Positions 29,572 through 38,840 of a stretch of 38,928 nucleotides of DNA are shown here, one piece after another. The position numbers and the translations under genes are program-made. The notes below the pieces were generated by a model. It saw only the letters and a program-made list of their open reading frames with translations, made no database searches and was not told where the DNA came from. How positions within the stretch are numbered: the first letter of the stretch is position 1; every line of letters begins with the position of its first letter. The stretch spans positions 466,709-505,636 of the forward strand of contig BFEA01000405.1 of the NCBI GenBank assembly GCA_003427395.1, written 5' to 3'. The DNA comes from Chara braunii (lineage: Eukaryota; Streptophyta; Charophyceae; Charales; Characeae).

Positions 29572-30693
29572 GCATTGGGAAGCAGACCTTCGGCCTTGCA
29601 AAAACAGTAGTGCAACGCACCTACCTGGGGGCCCTGCACAGATGCAGCAAACAACCGAAGTCCGAAGACTCAGGCCGTGCCTAAATGCAAAGGGCCCAGG
29701 CCCTCAACTGTAGTCTTGGGCCAGGGCGCAGGGTCTAGGACCCAACCGGAAGCTACTGGAAGCTTCCAGCCAGGCCACACGCAGCATCCAGGAGGCTGCC
29801 ACTTCCACAAAAGGAAGGAAGCAGCCTAGGCCTGGCATTCTGGCCAGCGCTGGCAATGCAGAAGTGTTGTTGCACTCTCGTTTGATGCTGCGCTGCTGCA
29901 AATGGCGCTGACAGGGCGTGAGAGGTGAACTGGGGCGCTGGCAGCCATAGCCGGGCTGCTAGGCGCCAGGGGGTACAGCGGATGATCAGGTGGTCTTTAG
30001 GGAAGGAGGCGCAGTGTGGGGTAATCAAGGTCTGATTGAGGGTGACGACATACGTACCTGGTACATCCCCCGCGGTCGGAGTCGCCACGATCATGAAAAA
30101 AAAAAGAATTCAGAAAAATCAGAAAACAATATATGTTATACCCCAAAAGCAACTGAACAACGTTTGCCTTGGGGTCATATCAAAATTCGTTACCAAATCT
30201 GAGATCAAAATCAAAGAAAATCCTTTATTTTTCTTACTAAAAGAATGAAGTGAAGAACTTTTGCCTGAGGGATTTATGTTTTTCATTTTTTTTAAATCGA
30301 AAAAGAAGTAAAAAAATAAAACAAAACTATACAGTTGTAGAGTGCAGAAAAACCTACAACCCCATATTTTTATTTTATTTTTTGGAACTTGGCAATCATG
30401 TACATTGTTCTTCAAGAGTCGAAGTGATCCTGTTGCGTGAACCGGCTGTAGGTAGGATAGTCAGGTAGAGTAGACTGGGCGCCGAGCTCTAGACGGGAGA
30501 GAGCGACTTTGGATACTGTGTTGGTGTGGCCTACGGGCTTGGACATTGGCTCATTACTTCATTGTATTGCTCTATATGGATGGTTTTCTCGGTGCATTTG
30601 TATTCTCTTCTGGGACACGACTACTTGTTCAGTTGTGTGATTTCGCAACTTGGTTTTATGTATATCGCTTACACTCATCTCATATTCCTTGCA
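29572..30693 (+). repeat. 3' LTR with internal insertion
   Basis: Matches the 5' LTR from CATTGGGAAGCAGACC to CGTACCTGGTACAT (30066), is interrupted by an AT-rich segment about 30067-30392, and resumes at CATGTACATTGTTC to the TTCCTTGCA end (30693). About 26 bases present in the 5' LTR at the break (GAAGAGAGCTC...) are absent, so this was a replacement or the LTRs differed. No polypurine tract is seen before it. Confidence 0.75.
30067..30392. repeat. AT-rich insertion in 3' LTR
   Basis: About 325 bases, beginning with a GC-rich CCGCGGTCGGAGTCGCC and ending with the hairpin GTTGTAG (30335-30341)/CTACAAC (30355-30361) followed by CCCATATTTTTATTTTATTT. This ending is the same module seen at 38281-38340. 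No ORF resembles a protein. Confidence 0.6.
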
Positions 30694-31920
30694 CTTATTA
30701 CACATCAAACAAAAAAATAAAAAATACCTAAGAACCAAGAAAACAAAGAAATGCCAACCAAAAATCCCCCCCAAAAAAAACATTTTTTTTTAATTTTTTT
30801 TTTAATTTCTCCTCTTCGCCTATTCTGTTTTGTTATTGTTTATAGTTCCCTAAAATTCACTGTTTTCTTAAAAACAAATATGGGGTTGAAGGTTTTTTTT
30901 AACCCTACAACCCCTTTTTCATTTTTTTTTTTTTGCCTATTATTTTCAACGGGAAAAATCCGTGGAAAATGTGGCCGCTATGCAGCCGACCACAGCCGCA
31001 GATGAGGCCATGAACTCGGCCGCCCTCCGAGCTTGACCCTGTGGCCGCGGTGTCGGAGAGCCCGACATTCAGGCCCTCCGCGGTGTGTCAATTTGCCACA
31101 CCGGTTTGAGTGGGAGTAGCCGGTCCAACCAGAGAGGAGTGATTACACTTTTGGTGAGGGTGGTCATCCTCAAATGCCTCATGTCTAATCCCGTCTTTTT
31201 ATTTTTATTATGGTTCATTATTATTATTCAAACTTGACTGCAATTCAAGGTGTGGTTGTCGAAGGGTTCGACGGCCTGAACCATTCGGAGTGGGATTAGC
31301 GAAACGTGCCGCTGAATGATTTATTTAGTTATTTTTTGTGAAGGGTTCGTGCAAGTCCTGAATAAAAAATGAAAGTAATAAATAAAGAGTGATTCAGTAA
31401 AAGCGGCCTTGAGTCTCGGACCTTCGCATACTAGCCAGGTCTGGACCCGGATCAAGGGGCATTCCATTGTGCTCGCATCTGTAGGAATGGGCCTGTACTG
31501 GGATAGCTCGTTGAGAAGTTGCGGCACTACGAAGCCTGAAGTCAGGCCAAGCGATGGTACCATGGTGCCTGGTGTACTGCGGCGGTACCCTCTCCATCTT
31601 CCGGGACATGACCCTGCGCACGTATGTATGAGCCAGTTGTCGGCCGACGAAAGGCTCACTCGGTCGTTACAAGAACGAGAGTTTGACTTGGAAAAAAAAA
31701 AAGTAACATGGGGGACGGACGTTGCTGAAGGGATACTGGTTACTCATAAGATGTGTACACGTGCTGCCATTAAAAAAAAAGACACCTGGCGCCTACAATG
31801 TGATGAGGGTTCTGACTTGTCCCTCAGCTCTCACATGCATGGCATCCGCCATGGGGCGGGGAGGCAGAGAGACCTAAAAAGACGCAGGTCAGGAGGGGTC
31901 AGCAGAGAATGAGGTGTAAG
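30694..31920. other. stretch without a recognised gene
   Basis: Contains AT-rich sequence with the hairpin-like GGGGTT...AACCCC (30883-30918), a GC-rich segment at 30970-31140 with short hairpins (GGTGTG/CACACC; CCGG/CCGG), and GTCGAA-GGG-TTCGAC at about 31258-31272. An ORF with non-ATG start at 31409-31912 is not recognised. Confidence 0.4.
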
Positions 31921-32199
31921 AAGAATGAGGAAAGAGATTACATATCGCAGGCATAGTGATTGTTGGTTGGTTGTTGTTACAGGAGCGTGATGAACAGCAA
32001 AAGGCTACCATCCATTGCTCGGCTGCAGTAGTCAATTGCATCTGGAAGCCAATCTAGACCAGGTACGACAAAAAAAGATTGTGGTCGTGTCAGACTAGAC
32101 ATGGTTGCCTCTGTTTAGCCCCCCCCCTTCTTTTTTTTTCCTTTTTCTTCTCCTTGGACGAAGAATTGTTTGCTTGTTATTAATTAATATTCACTGAGA

Positions 32200-34180
32200 T
32201 CATGACATTGTGATCATGTGACTATTGCATGAACACTACAGTCTAGTGGTCTACTGAATGAATGAGTGGCAGCGCACCGACCCTGAGTGAAGGTCGTGCA
32301 TCCATGTCCGACACTGCCCCTCACTAGTTTGCCTATTCTCCGACTGAGTGTTATGCTGCCCGCTCATCGAGTATATTTTCTTATTTCTATTTTATCGAAA
32401 TTAATGAGAATCAAGGGTGATCTACGTCACGCACTGCAAAGAAGAGGGAGTGCGCAGCCTGCACCCTTGTTCAGTATTTGAACAATGGGGTAAAGGCAGC
32501 ACCCCGTGCGATATTCGAGAGTAGGCAACACGGAGCTCGCCCCTATTTCTATGTGAACATGGGTTACGCAGAGATGTAACCCTTCGTCAAATTCACCTTT
32601 ATAGTCTGATCACAACGGCAGTGGGCAGCGCGCGCTTCCTCAGTGCAAGCTGATTAGACAGGTCGCTGCCTTCTACCACGAAAAGGAATATTCTGTTTGA
32701 CATAAATAGTTGTTTAATTTGCAATAATCCAACTTTGATTGGTGATCAGGCCCTGTGGTCTGATCACAACACAAGTGGGTAGAGAGCACAACCCTAAGGG
32801 ATGGCTAATCATATGCATCACTGCCCTCATCTACGAGGAAAGTATTTTCTTGGAATATTTGTTTAATTTATGTAACTTTGATCACTGTTGTAGTAAGTGG
32901 CATGTGCGGCCCTAAGCGAAGGCCGGTTACGTGTGTTGTTGCCCCGTACCGTAGATGGCGCATTTTGACTGAGAAAATTCGTTACTTTAGAGATAAGTCA
33001 AGATATGAAATCCTGTGATTGGATACCCTTGGCAGCAGCCCAATCACAGGCAATCAGCAGAGCCACAAGTGCTCTAATGAGAGGACTGCATACTGTTTCC
33101 CCGCTGATTGGTTGAGGGAAAATTTTGATTTATTTATTTATTGTTTATTATTTCTTTTTGGAATATTGAAAGCATAAAATCCCATGAGTGGTGATTGTTG
33201 TCAGACGTCCAATCATGGGTAATCAACGGAGTTCCAAAAACCGTTTGAGAGGGTTGCGTTCCGTTGCCCCGTTGATAGACTGAGAAAGTGGTTATTTAAC
33301 TATTATTTAATTTCTAACTATTTCAAGGCTGCTATCTTCAAATTGGGGATCACGGCTGATCACCCAATCACGGGACAGCCAGCAAGCTGGAGCAGCCCTG
33401 AGTGAAGGCCGAGCTCGCCGTCGCTTGCTGGTCCAAGTAATTCAGTATTTTTGTAATTTCGAAATTAATAAATAGTGAAATCCCGTGATTGGGATCACGG
33501 CTGACTACCCAATCACGGGACAGCCAGCAAGCGGGAGCATCCCTGAGTGAAGACTTAGCTCGCCGTCGCTTGCTGGTCCAAGTAATTCAGTATTTTTGTA
33601 AGTTCGAAATTAATAATTAGTGAAATCCTGTGATTGGGATTACGGCTGATCACCCAATCACGGGACAGCCAGCAAGCGGTAGCAGCCCTGAGTGAAGGCT
33701 TAGCTCGCCGCCGCTTGCTGGTCCAAGTAATTCAGTATTTTTGTAATTTCNAAATTAATAANTAGTGAAATCCNGTGATTGGGATCACGGCTGANNACCC
33801 AATCACGGGACANCCANCAAGCGGGAGCANCCCTGAGTGAAGNNTNAGCTCGCCGNCGCTTGCTGGTCCAAGTAATTCAGTATTTTTTTAATTTCAAAAT
33901 AATAATTAGTGAAATCCCCTGATTAGGATCACGGCTGATCACCCAATCACGGGACAGCCAGCAAGCAAGAGCAGCCCTGAGTGAAGGTTGAGCTTTGCCG
34001 CTTGCTGAGCGACCGCTTGCTGAGCGAAGCATTTATATTATTTTAATTAATTTTGTGATTCGAAACTGTATAATTAGTAGGATCCCATGATTGGGTTCAC
34101 ATCTGAGCACCCAATCATCGGACCGCCAACAAGCGGGAACAGCACTGAGTGAGGGCAGCATGCTACCCACTACCACCTGC
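32200..34180. repeat. array of paired hairpins; 145-bp tandem units at the right half
   Basis: From about 33336 a unit repeats with a 144-145-bp period (starts near 33481, 33626, 33771, 33915; a longer step to 34084). Each unit has hairpin 1, CCCGTGATTGGG...CCCAATCACGGG, directly followed by hairpin 2, CCAGCAAGCG...CGCTTGCTGG, whose tip is GCC-CTGAGTGAA-GGC. Farther left (32200-33300), diverged units keep the two-hairpin plan with different stems. Single Ns at 33751-33852 suggest collapsed or uncertain copies. No ORF spans it. Confidence 0.8.
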
Positions 34181-34215
34181 ATGTTTATTGGTCTATTTTA
34201 TTTTATGTTTAGAGT

Positions 34216-34460
34216 GAGCAGACTGCCTCCCGGTGTTGTATTCGAACAGGGAATGAGCAGACTGCCTCTCTGTGCTGTATTCGAACAGGGAATGAGCAGA
34301 CTGCCTCCCTGTGATGTATTCGAACAGGGACAAAGCAGCATTGCAACCCTGTGTTCTGTTTGAACATGGAGTGCGCAGCGACACACCCCTGTGTTTTATT
34401 CGAACAGGGACAAAGCAGCACTACAAACATGTGTTCTGTTTGAACATGGAGTGGGCAGCA
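34216..34460. repeat. 39-bp minisatellite with a hairpin in each unit
   Basis: Three units of 39 bases starting at 34216, 34255 and 34294 (GAGCAGACTGCCTCYCTGTG, then TATTCGAACAGGG), then longer, more diverged units. CCTGT...ACAGG pairs across each unit; in the last one CATGT...ACATG pairs instead. A stray similar unit is at 35055-35102. Confidence 0.75.
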
Positions 34461-35214
34461 ACTGCAGCTAACTATTATACTGATGCTTAATCAGTTCGCC
34501 ATGAGAGTTTGATTCAGTTCAGATCAGTTGGACCTCGTTGAGCCTTCCAACATCACTTCAGCCCAGTACTGCATAAATCTTTGGCAACGGACAACTCTTG
34601 CTCCGATCGGACCTGCCAGACCTATACTACGTGCGCTTAGAAGCATTGTGAGACCGAAGAACTGCGGGTTGCAATCTACAATTTCCCGCTTAAGTACTTA
34701 TAAACACAGCGAGAAATCATGGTTGTTTGCTCTCTCAAGCTATAGTTGAACTCGACGCATTAAGGTTTCCTTTTAGGGAAATGCAAAGGTGCATTTCAAG
34801 AAGGTTTTGACTTTGTCTGAGCAAGTCTCAAAATGAGGGCGACTTCCGCATGGGATTTCAACATAAAGATGAGTTAATAATTATTATTCTTAAAACGCTG
34901 CCCGGATCAAAGATCGGATTTTACTGGGATCTTGGGGACTTTGAAACGGACGATCTGACCGTTCAGATATTTCTTCTGACGAAAATTGAACATAATGAAA
35001 AATTAATGCGCGCGCACGATTTTCTTGGGTGCACGGCTTGGGTTCGCTGCCGCATGCTACTGCAGCACTGTGCTCTATTCGAGCAGGGGAAAGGGACGCA
35101 GCGGGTAGCAGAGATAGACTCTGCAGACTCAATAGACCCTGTTTCAAACCCAACAGACTTCATCCGGACTCATCGAACTCTGCAGAAGATTAGCAGATTT
35201 AGCAGACTTTGAAC
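34461..35214. other. stretch without a recognised gene
   Basis: TATAAA at 34699-34704 is a possible promoter element. An ORF at 34850-35212 (120 residues) contains the stray hairpin repeat and ends inside the CAGACT-rich region, so it is not convincing. Confidence 0.35.
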
Positions 35215-36240
35215 TGGAACTCAGCAGACTCAGCTGTGAGCTCGAAGTTACCACCAAACTCAGAAGGTCTAGTTAAAACTCTGTGGACCGCCTTACACTG
35301 GCTCAGCAGGCGACTGAGCACGAGCTCAGTGGATAGCCAAGCACGGGTGTAGAGGACTGCTGAGCATGGACTCCGCAGATGCATGAGTGCGGACTCAGCG
35401 CTTGGCTGCGAGCGGACTCAGCAAGCTCAGTGGGGGCCTAGCGGCTCAACAACGCACACGACGGTAAGCTCAGTACAGACTCAGTAAACTCAGTGCAGAT
35501 TCAGTTTACTCTGTACAGACTCAGTGAACTCAGTGCAGATTCGGTAAGCTCAGTACAAACTCAGTGAGCTCAGTGCAGATTCAGTAAACTCAATACAGAC
35601 TCAGTGAGCTCAGTGCAGATCCAGTAAACTCAGTACAGACTCAGTGAACTAAGTGCAGATTCAGTAAACTCGGGACAGACTCATGAGCTCAGTGCAGATT
35701 CAGCATACTCAACAGTAGACTCAACATCAGATCGGATAGCATACTCTGTAATAAACTGAGTATCAGATTCAGCGACACACTCAGTTATGCACTTCGTGAC
35801 AAGCTCAATTTTCCAGTAGACTCAATTTCTCCGCAAACTCTTTCTGAACTCAACAGACTTATTCTGGACATAGCAGATCTTTTTTTTCAGTTCTAGTAAG
35901 TTCAGTGTGATCAGTTTTATCTCTTCAAGTTCAGTTCAGTTTCAGTAAGTTTAGCGAGACCAGTTTCAGTTTCATCTCTTCAAGTTCAATCCAGTTTTCA
36001 GCAAGTTCAGTTCGGCCTCTGAGAATTCGGTTTCATCTCAGCAAGTCAGTTCGTCATTGATTTCAGATCTAAGTGTGGCTTTCAGGGAAAGCTTCAGTTC
36101 AGTTCAACTCTAAGTTCAGTGTCTACGAATTCGATTCAGTCTCATTTTCAGTGAGTTCAATCTCGGTGAACGAATTACTAAGCTCAGTCCAGATTTGGTG
36201 ATCTGGCTCAGCAGACTACATTTTCAAGAGATGTAATCGG
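35215..36240. repeat. CAGACTCAGT-rich minisatellite, 20/40-bp period
   Basis: From about 35465 to 35705 the unit CAGACTCAGTGAACTCAGTG alternates with CAGATTCAGTAAACTCAGTA, giving a 20-bp basic and 40-bp higher period. Degenerate CAGACTCAG and TTCAGTT words continue on both sides. Confidence 0.85.
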
Positions 36241-36720
36241 GTCACAGCGGGCACTCCCGGTGACAGCAGCGACAGAGATGGCCATAGCGGGCGGTCCAGA
36301 TGGTAGCAGCAGCGACGCTGGTCACAGCGGGCAGTTCCGGCGACTCTAGCGACAGAGCTGGCCATAGCGGGTGGTCCAGATGGTAGCAGCAGCGACGCTG
36401 GTCACAGCGGGCAGTTTCGGTGACAGCAGCGACAGAGCTGGCCATAGCGGGCGGTCCCGATGGTAGCAGTTGCGGCGCTGGTCACAACGGGCAGTTCCGG
36501 TGACAGCAGCAACAGAGTTGGCCATAGCGGGCGGTCCCGATGGTAGCAGGAGCGACGCTGGTCACAGCTGGCAGTTCTGGTGACAACAGCGATAATGCTG
36601 GCCATACGGGAGGTCCCGGTGGTAGCAGCAACGATGCTGTCACAGCAGGCAATCCCGGAGACAGCAGTAATAGCGCTGGTCATAGCAGGCTCTCCTGGTG
36701 ACAACAGCAACAGTTATGTC
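36241..36720. repeat. 80-bp tandem array made of two 40-bp halves
   Basis: GCCATAGCGGGCGGTCC recurs at 36281, 36361, 36441, 36521 and, diverged, 36601: exactly 80 bases each. The other half begins GTCACAGCGGGCAGTTCCGG. The halves resemble each other (both contain AGCGGGC...GGTAGCAGC or GGTGACAGC). The period is not a multiple of three, so it is not a coding repeat. Confidence 0.9.
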
Positions 36721-36773
36721 ACAATAAGTGTTCTTAATGACATCAGTGCTCAGCAAGACTGATCAGATGACAA

Positions 36774-36959
36774 GTGAGCAGCTTCAAAATCAGCGAGCAG
36801 CTGAGGGCAGTAGACTCAAGGCAAAAGCTTATCGAGTATGACATATATATTGAGAAGAGCATAATCAAGATTCGAGTACAATCATCAGATACATATCGAG
36901 CAGACCTTCTCAAGACGTACTTGGACGTGGTGTCAGATGCTCTGGGAGATCCGGATTGA
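36774..36959 (+). other. short coding-like frame, 61 codons, unknown
   Basis: Open from a GTG after TGA to TGA 36957-36959, with balanced composition (SRQKLIEYDIYIEKSIIKIR). No ATG start and no family. It directly follows the 80-bp array. It could be a terminal exon, as AATAAA is at 37245-37250, or chance. Confidence 0.2.
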
Positions 36960-37244
36960 GGTTGAAAGTGAGAGGGGAGAGTCAGAGCAGAGACACTGAG
37001 CACTAACCATGTCCTTGTCATTGTACTCTTGAGATGATACGAACTCTCACTTTTCCCTCATTCATCTTGTCTTTGCCTTGAGTCAGTCAGTCTTGATTTT
37101 TTTTTCTGGCATTGCTTGATGATTGTGTTCTTTGTTGATCATGTCACAGTTCTCAACCTCTAAATTGGCAAACTTGGCACATACATGGCCTTTTCAGTTT
37201 AATTTTAATTTATTACTTGCATCATCATTGCTGTTCCGAATCAA

Positions 37245-37250
37245 AATAAA
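37245..37250 (+). terminator. possible polyadenylation signal
   Basis: AATAAA, 286 bases after the stop of the short frame at 36959, in a T-rich to A-rich transition. Weak evidence in an AT-rich region. Confidence 0.2.
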
Positions 37251-37364
37251 AGATTCATAAGACCGGGGACCGGCGAAGACCGTAATTGAAGGGTCTCGCT
37301 CAAAGCCGGATGCACACAACAGGAAGGGATTTGCATTATTTAATTTATTTTATTTATTGCAATC

Positions 37365-37874
37365 TCATACAAAATCCTGCGTGACAGCCTGTTGACTTTC
37401 TGGTCGCCCGAAGTGGCTCAGCATGAAAAAGTGCGACAACGACCGCGGGTGATACATAGTCCATATCTGCTCCAAGTTCTTCGGGTAGGATTGGCATGTA
37501 ACTTCGTTCTTCTAGATATCCATTGTTGTACCCAGGAAGTCCCATTTTCCTTGGTCCCCATCGGTCCTTTCCAATGTCAAGTTTCTGTCGTAGGCCACTT
37601 AAAACTTCTCAAAAATCCTTCTCCTCTTCTCTCCCCCATCTCTTGATGGATATCAAATCACGATGTTAACGTCATCGATCAACCTTATTCCTTTAATTGG
37701 CCTTCTATCCGCTCCCAGATTAGATAAGAACCTATACTCATTGAATGCACACATGATACACGCCAATGGGGGACTGCCATTTCCAAACTTCGAATGGCTA
37801 GAAGTGCACAATGTTATTCTATTTTTGCAGTTTCTAACTGCCCTCCTCGGCCCATAACCGCAGTGCCCTGTTTG
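37365..37874 (-). pseudogene. decayed reverse transcriptase fragment (Penelope-like or related, not the L1 type)
   Basis: One minus-strand frame holds, in the right order, FGNGSPPLACIMCAFNEYRF (palm motif of the GxPxSPxLxxxxxxxxE type), GIRLIDDVNIVI (the catalytic DD at 37671-37676), YDRNLTLERT and GKWDFLGTTMDI (the FLxxxxxI motif), then LSHFGRPESQQAVTQDFV, which resembles the thumb segment after such RTs. The frame is kept although TGA (37653-37655), TAA and TAG interrupt it. Finger motifs upstream are not found. The motifs differ from the LINE at 16390-18429, so this is another retroelement family; Penelope-like is my best guess. The DD is preceded by LI rather than Y/F-x. Confidence 0.55.
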
Positions 37875-38097
37875 TTATTCCTTCCTGCGAATCCGGAACT
37901 GTGCAGCTGCTGCAGCAATCACCCACACAATTATATTATTTGTGAAAAACAAAATGAAAAACTAATGGGGGGTTACCCTCCGTCGGCCTCCAACGACCCA
38001 ACTCTCCCATAAAAAAACAAAACACGCCCTCCCATAAAAAAAAAAAAAAGAAACCGACCCCGCTCTGCGTGAAATTCGTGAAGTTGGGTGAACTAGC

Positions 38098-38235
38098 ATC
38101 GGTCACGATTTTTGTGACCGGTGACAGACCCGCGTTCACCGACCCCGTGAACGGCTGTGTAACACGTCGTACGTCATACGAGGCTCTGATCGTACGACCG
38201 TACGGACGGTTGTACGGCCGTATGAACGGTCCAAT
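38098..38235. repeat. palindrome-dense block
   Basis: CGGTCAC-gattttt-GTGACCG (38100-38120) is followed by CGTTCAC-cgacccc-GTGAACG (38133-38153): both 7-bp stems with 7-base loops. Then TCGTACG...CGTACGA and GACCGTACGG/CCGTATGAACGGTC follow. No ORF. Confidence 0.7.
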
Positions 38236-38280
38236 ACAAAGTGACGAAACCCCCTTAAGAAAAAAACGAAAAAAAAAAAA

Positions 38281-38396
38281 TGTAGAGTATTTCCTGCTCT
38301 ACACCCCCATTATTTTTATTTTATTTTTTGGTATTTTTTATAGTTAAAAAAAAAAAAATCATAACAGGAGGAAAAAAATAAAATAAAGAAATTAAA

Positions 38397-38467
<71 letters not shown>

Positions 38468-38696
38468 AATTGGTTGATTGATTAGTTTTCGATTAAATGA
38501 CTGCTTGTTGATTGATTGATTGATTAATTGATTAATTGATTAATTAATTAATTGATTAATTGATTAATTGATTAATTGATTAATTCATTGATTGATTAAA
38601 AAAAAACAAAAAAAACTCGCACATAGGCGTGCAGCTCTAACATACCTTTGCGCTCCCTCTATCTCTCTCTATCTGTCTCTCAGCGTGCGTGCTCGC

Positions 38697-38753
<57 letters not shown>

Positions 38754-38840
38754 TGTGTGCGTGTGTGTGTAAGTGCATGTGTGTGTGCGTGTGTGTGTTA
38801 TATATGCATTGCGTGGCTTCAACGACCGCGTCACAACATG
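38281..38840 (-). repeat. composite microsatellite repeat, right (inverted) copy
   Basis: Read on the minus strand it has the same module order as 3861-4500: CA-rich, CT-rich with CGCGCG, GAGAGACAGATAGAGAG, GCCTATGTGCGAG, T run, (AATC)n, then AT-rich CAAAAAATAAAATAAAAATA. On the plus strand (ATTG)n spans 38396-38605 and GA/GT repeats 38700-38800. The hairpin TGTAGAG/CTCTACA (38281-38303) closes it; this part is missing in the left copy. 38841-38928 has no gene. Confidence 0.8.

Larger units (their letters stand above)
26811..30693 (+). mobile_element. non-autonomous LTR retrotransposon, internally deleted
   Basis: Two direct copies of a ~830-bp sequence (26811-27644 and 29572-30693, the second with an insertion) flank ~1.9 kb. 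The first copy ends in CA and is followed three bases later by TGGTATCGGAGC, a primer-binding site for initiator tRNA-Met with one mismatch to TGGTATCAGAGC. A gag-like frame begins 1.25 kb downstream and is cut off at the second LTR. There is no protease, RT, RNase H or integrase. The element therefore needs a helper. The LTR 5' edge is uncertain because the shared sequence starts without TG, so the 3' LTR may be truncated by the same deletion that removed pol. Confidence 0.75.

Noticed and set aside
31409-31912. 167-codon ORF
   Set aside because: Starts with TTG, contains poly-Lys from A runs and resembles no family; I could not support it as a gene.
33481-33995. Hammerhead ribozyme in the repeat unit (CTGA and GAAA words)
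   Set aside because: The CTGANGA core followed by a stem and GAAA in the required order is not present.
32200-34180. CRISPR-like array
   Set aside because: Units are long, contain two palindromes each and no unique spacers of constant size; the window is eukaryotic.
34850-35212. 120-codon ORF
   Set aside because: Includes a copy of the hairpin minisatellite and ends in the CAGACT-rich repeat; probably chance.
37820-37900. Similarity of TTTGCAGTTTCTAACTGCCC to the 4500/24690 repeat
   Set aside because: The match is short and the same bases are better explained as part of the decayed reverse transcriptase frame.
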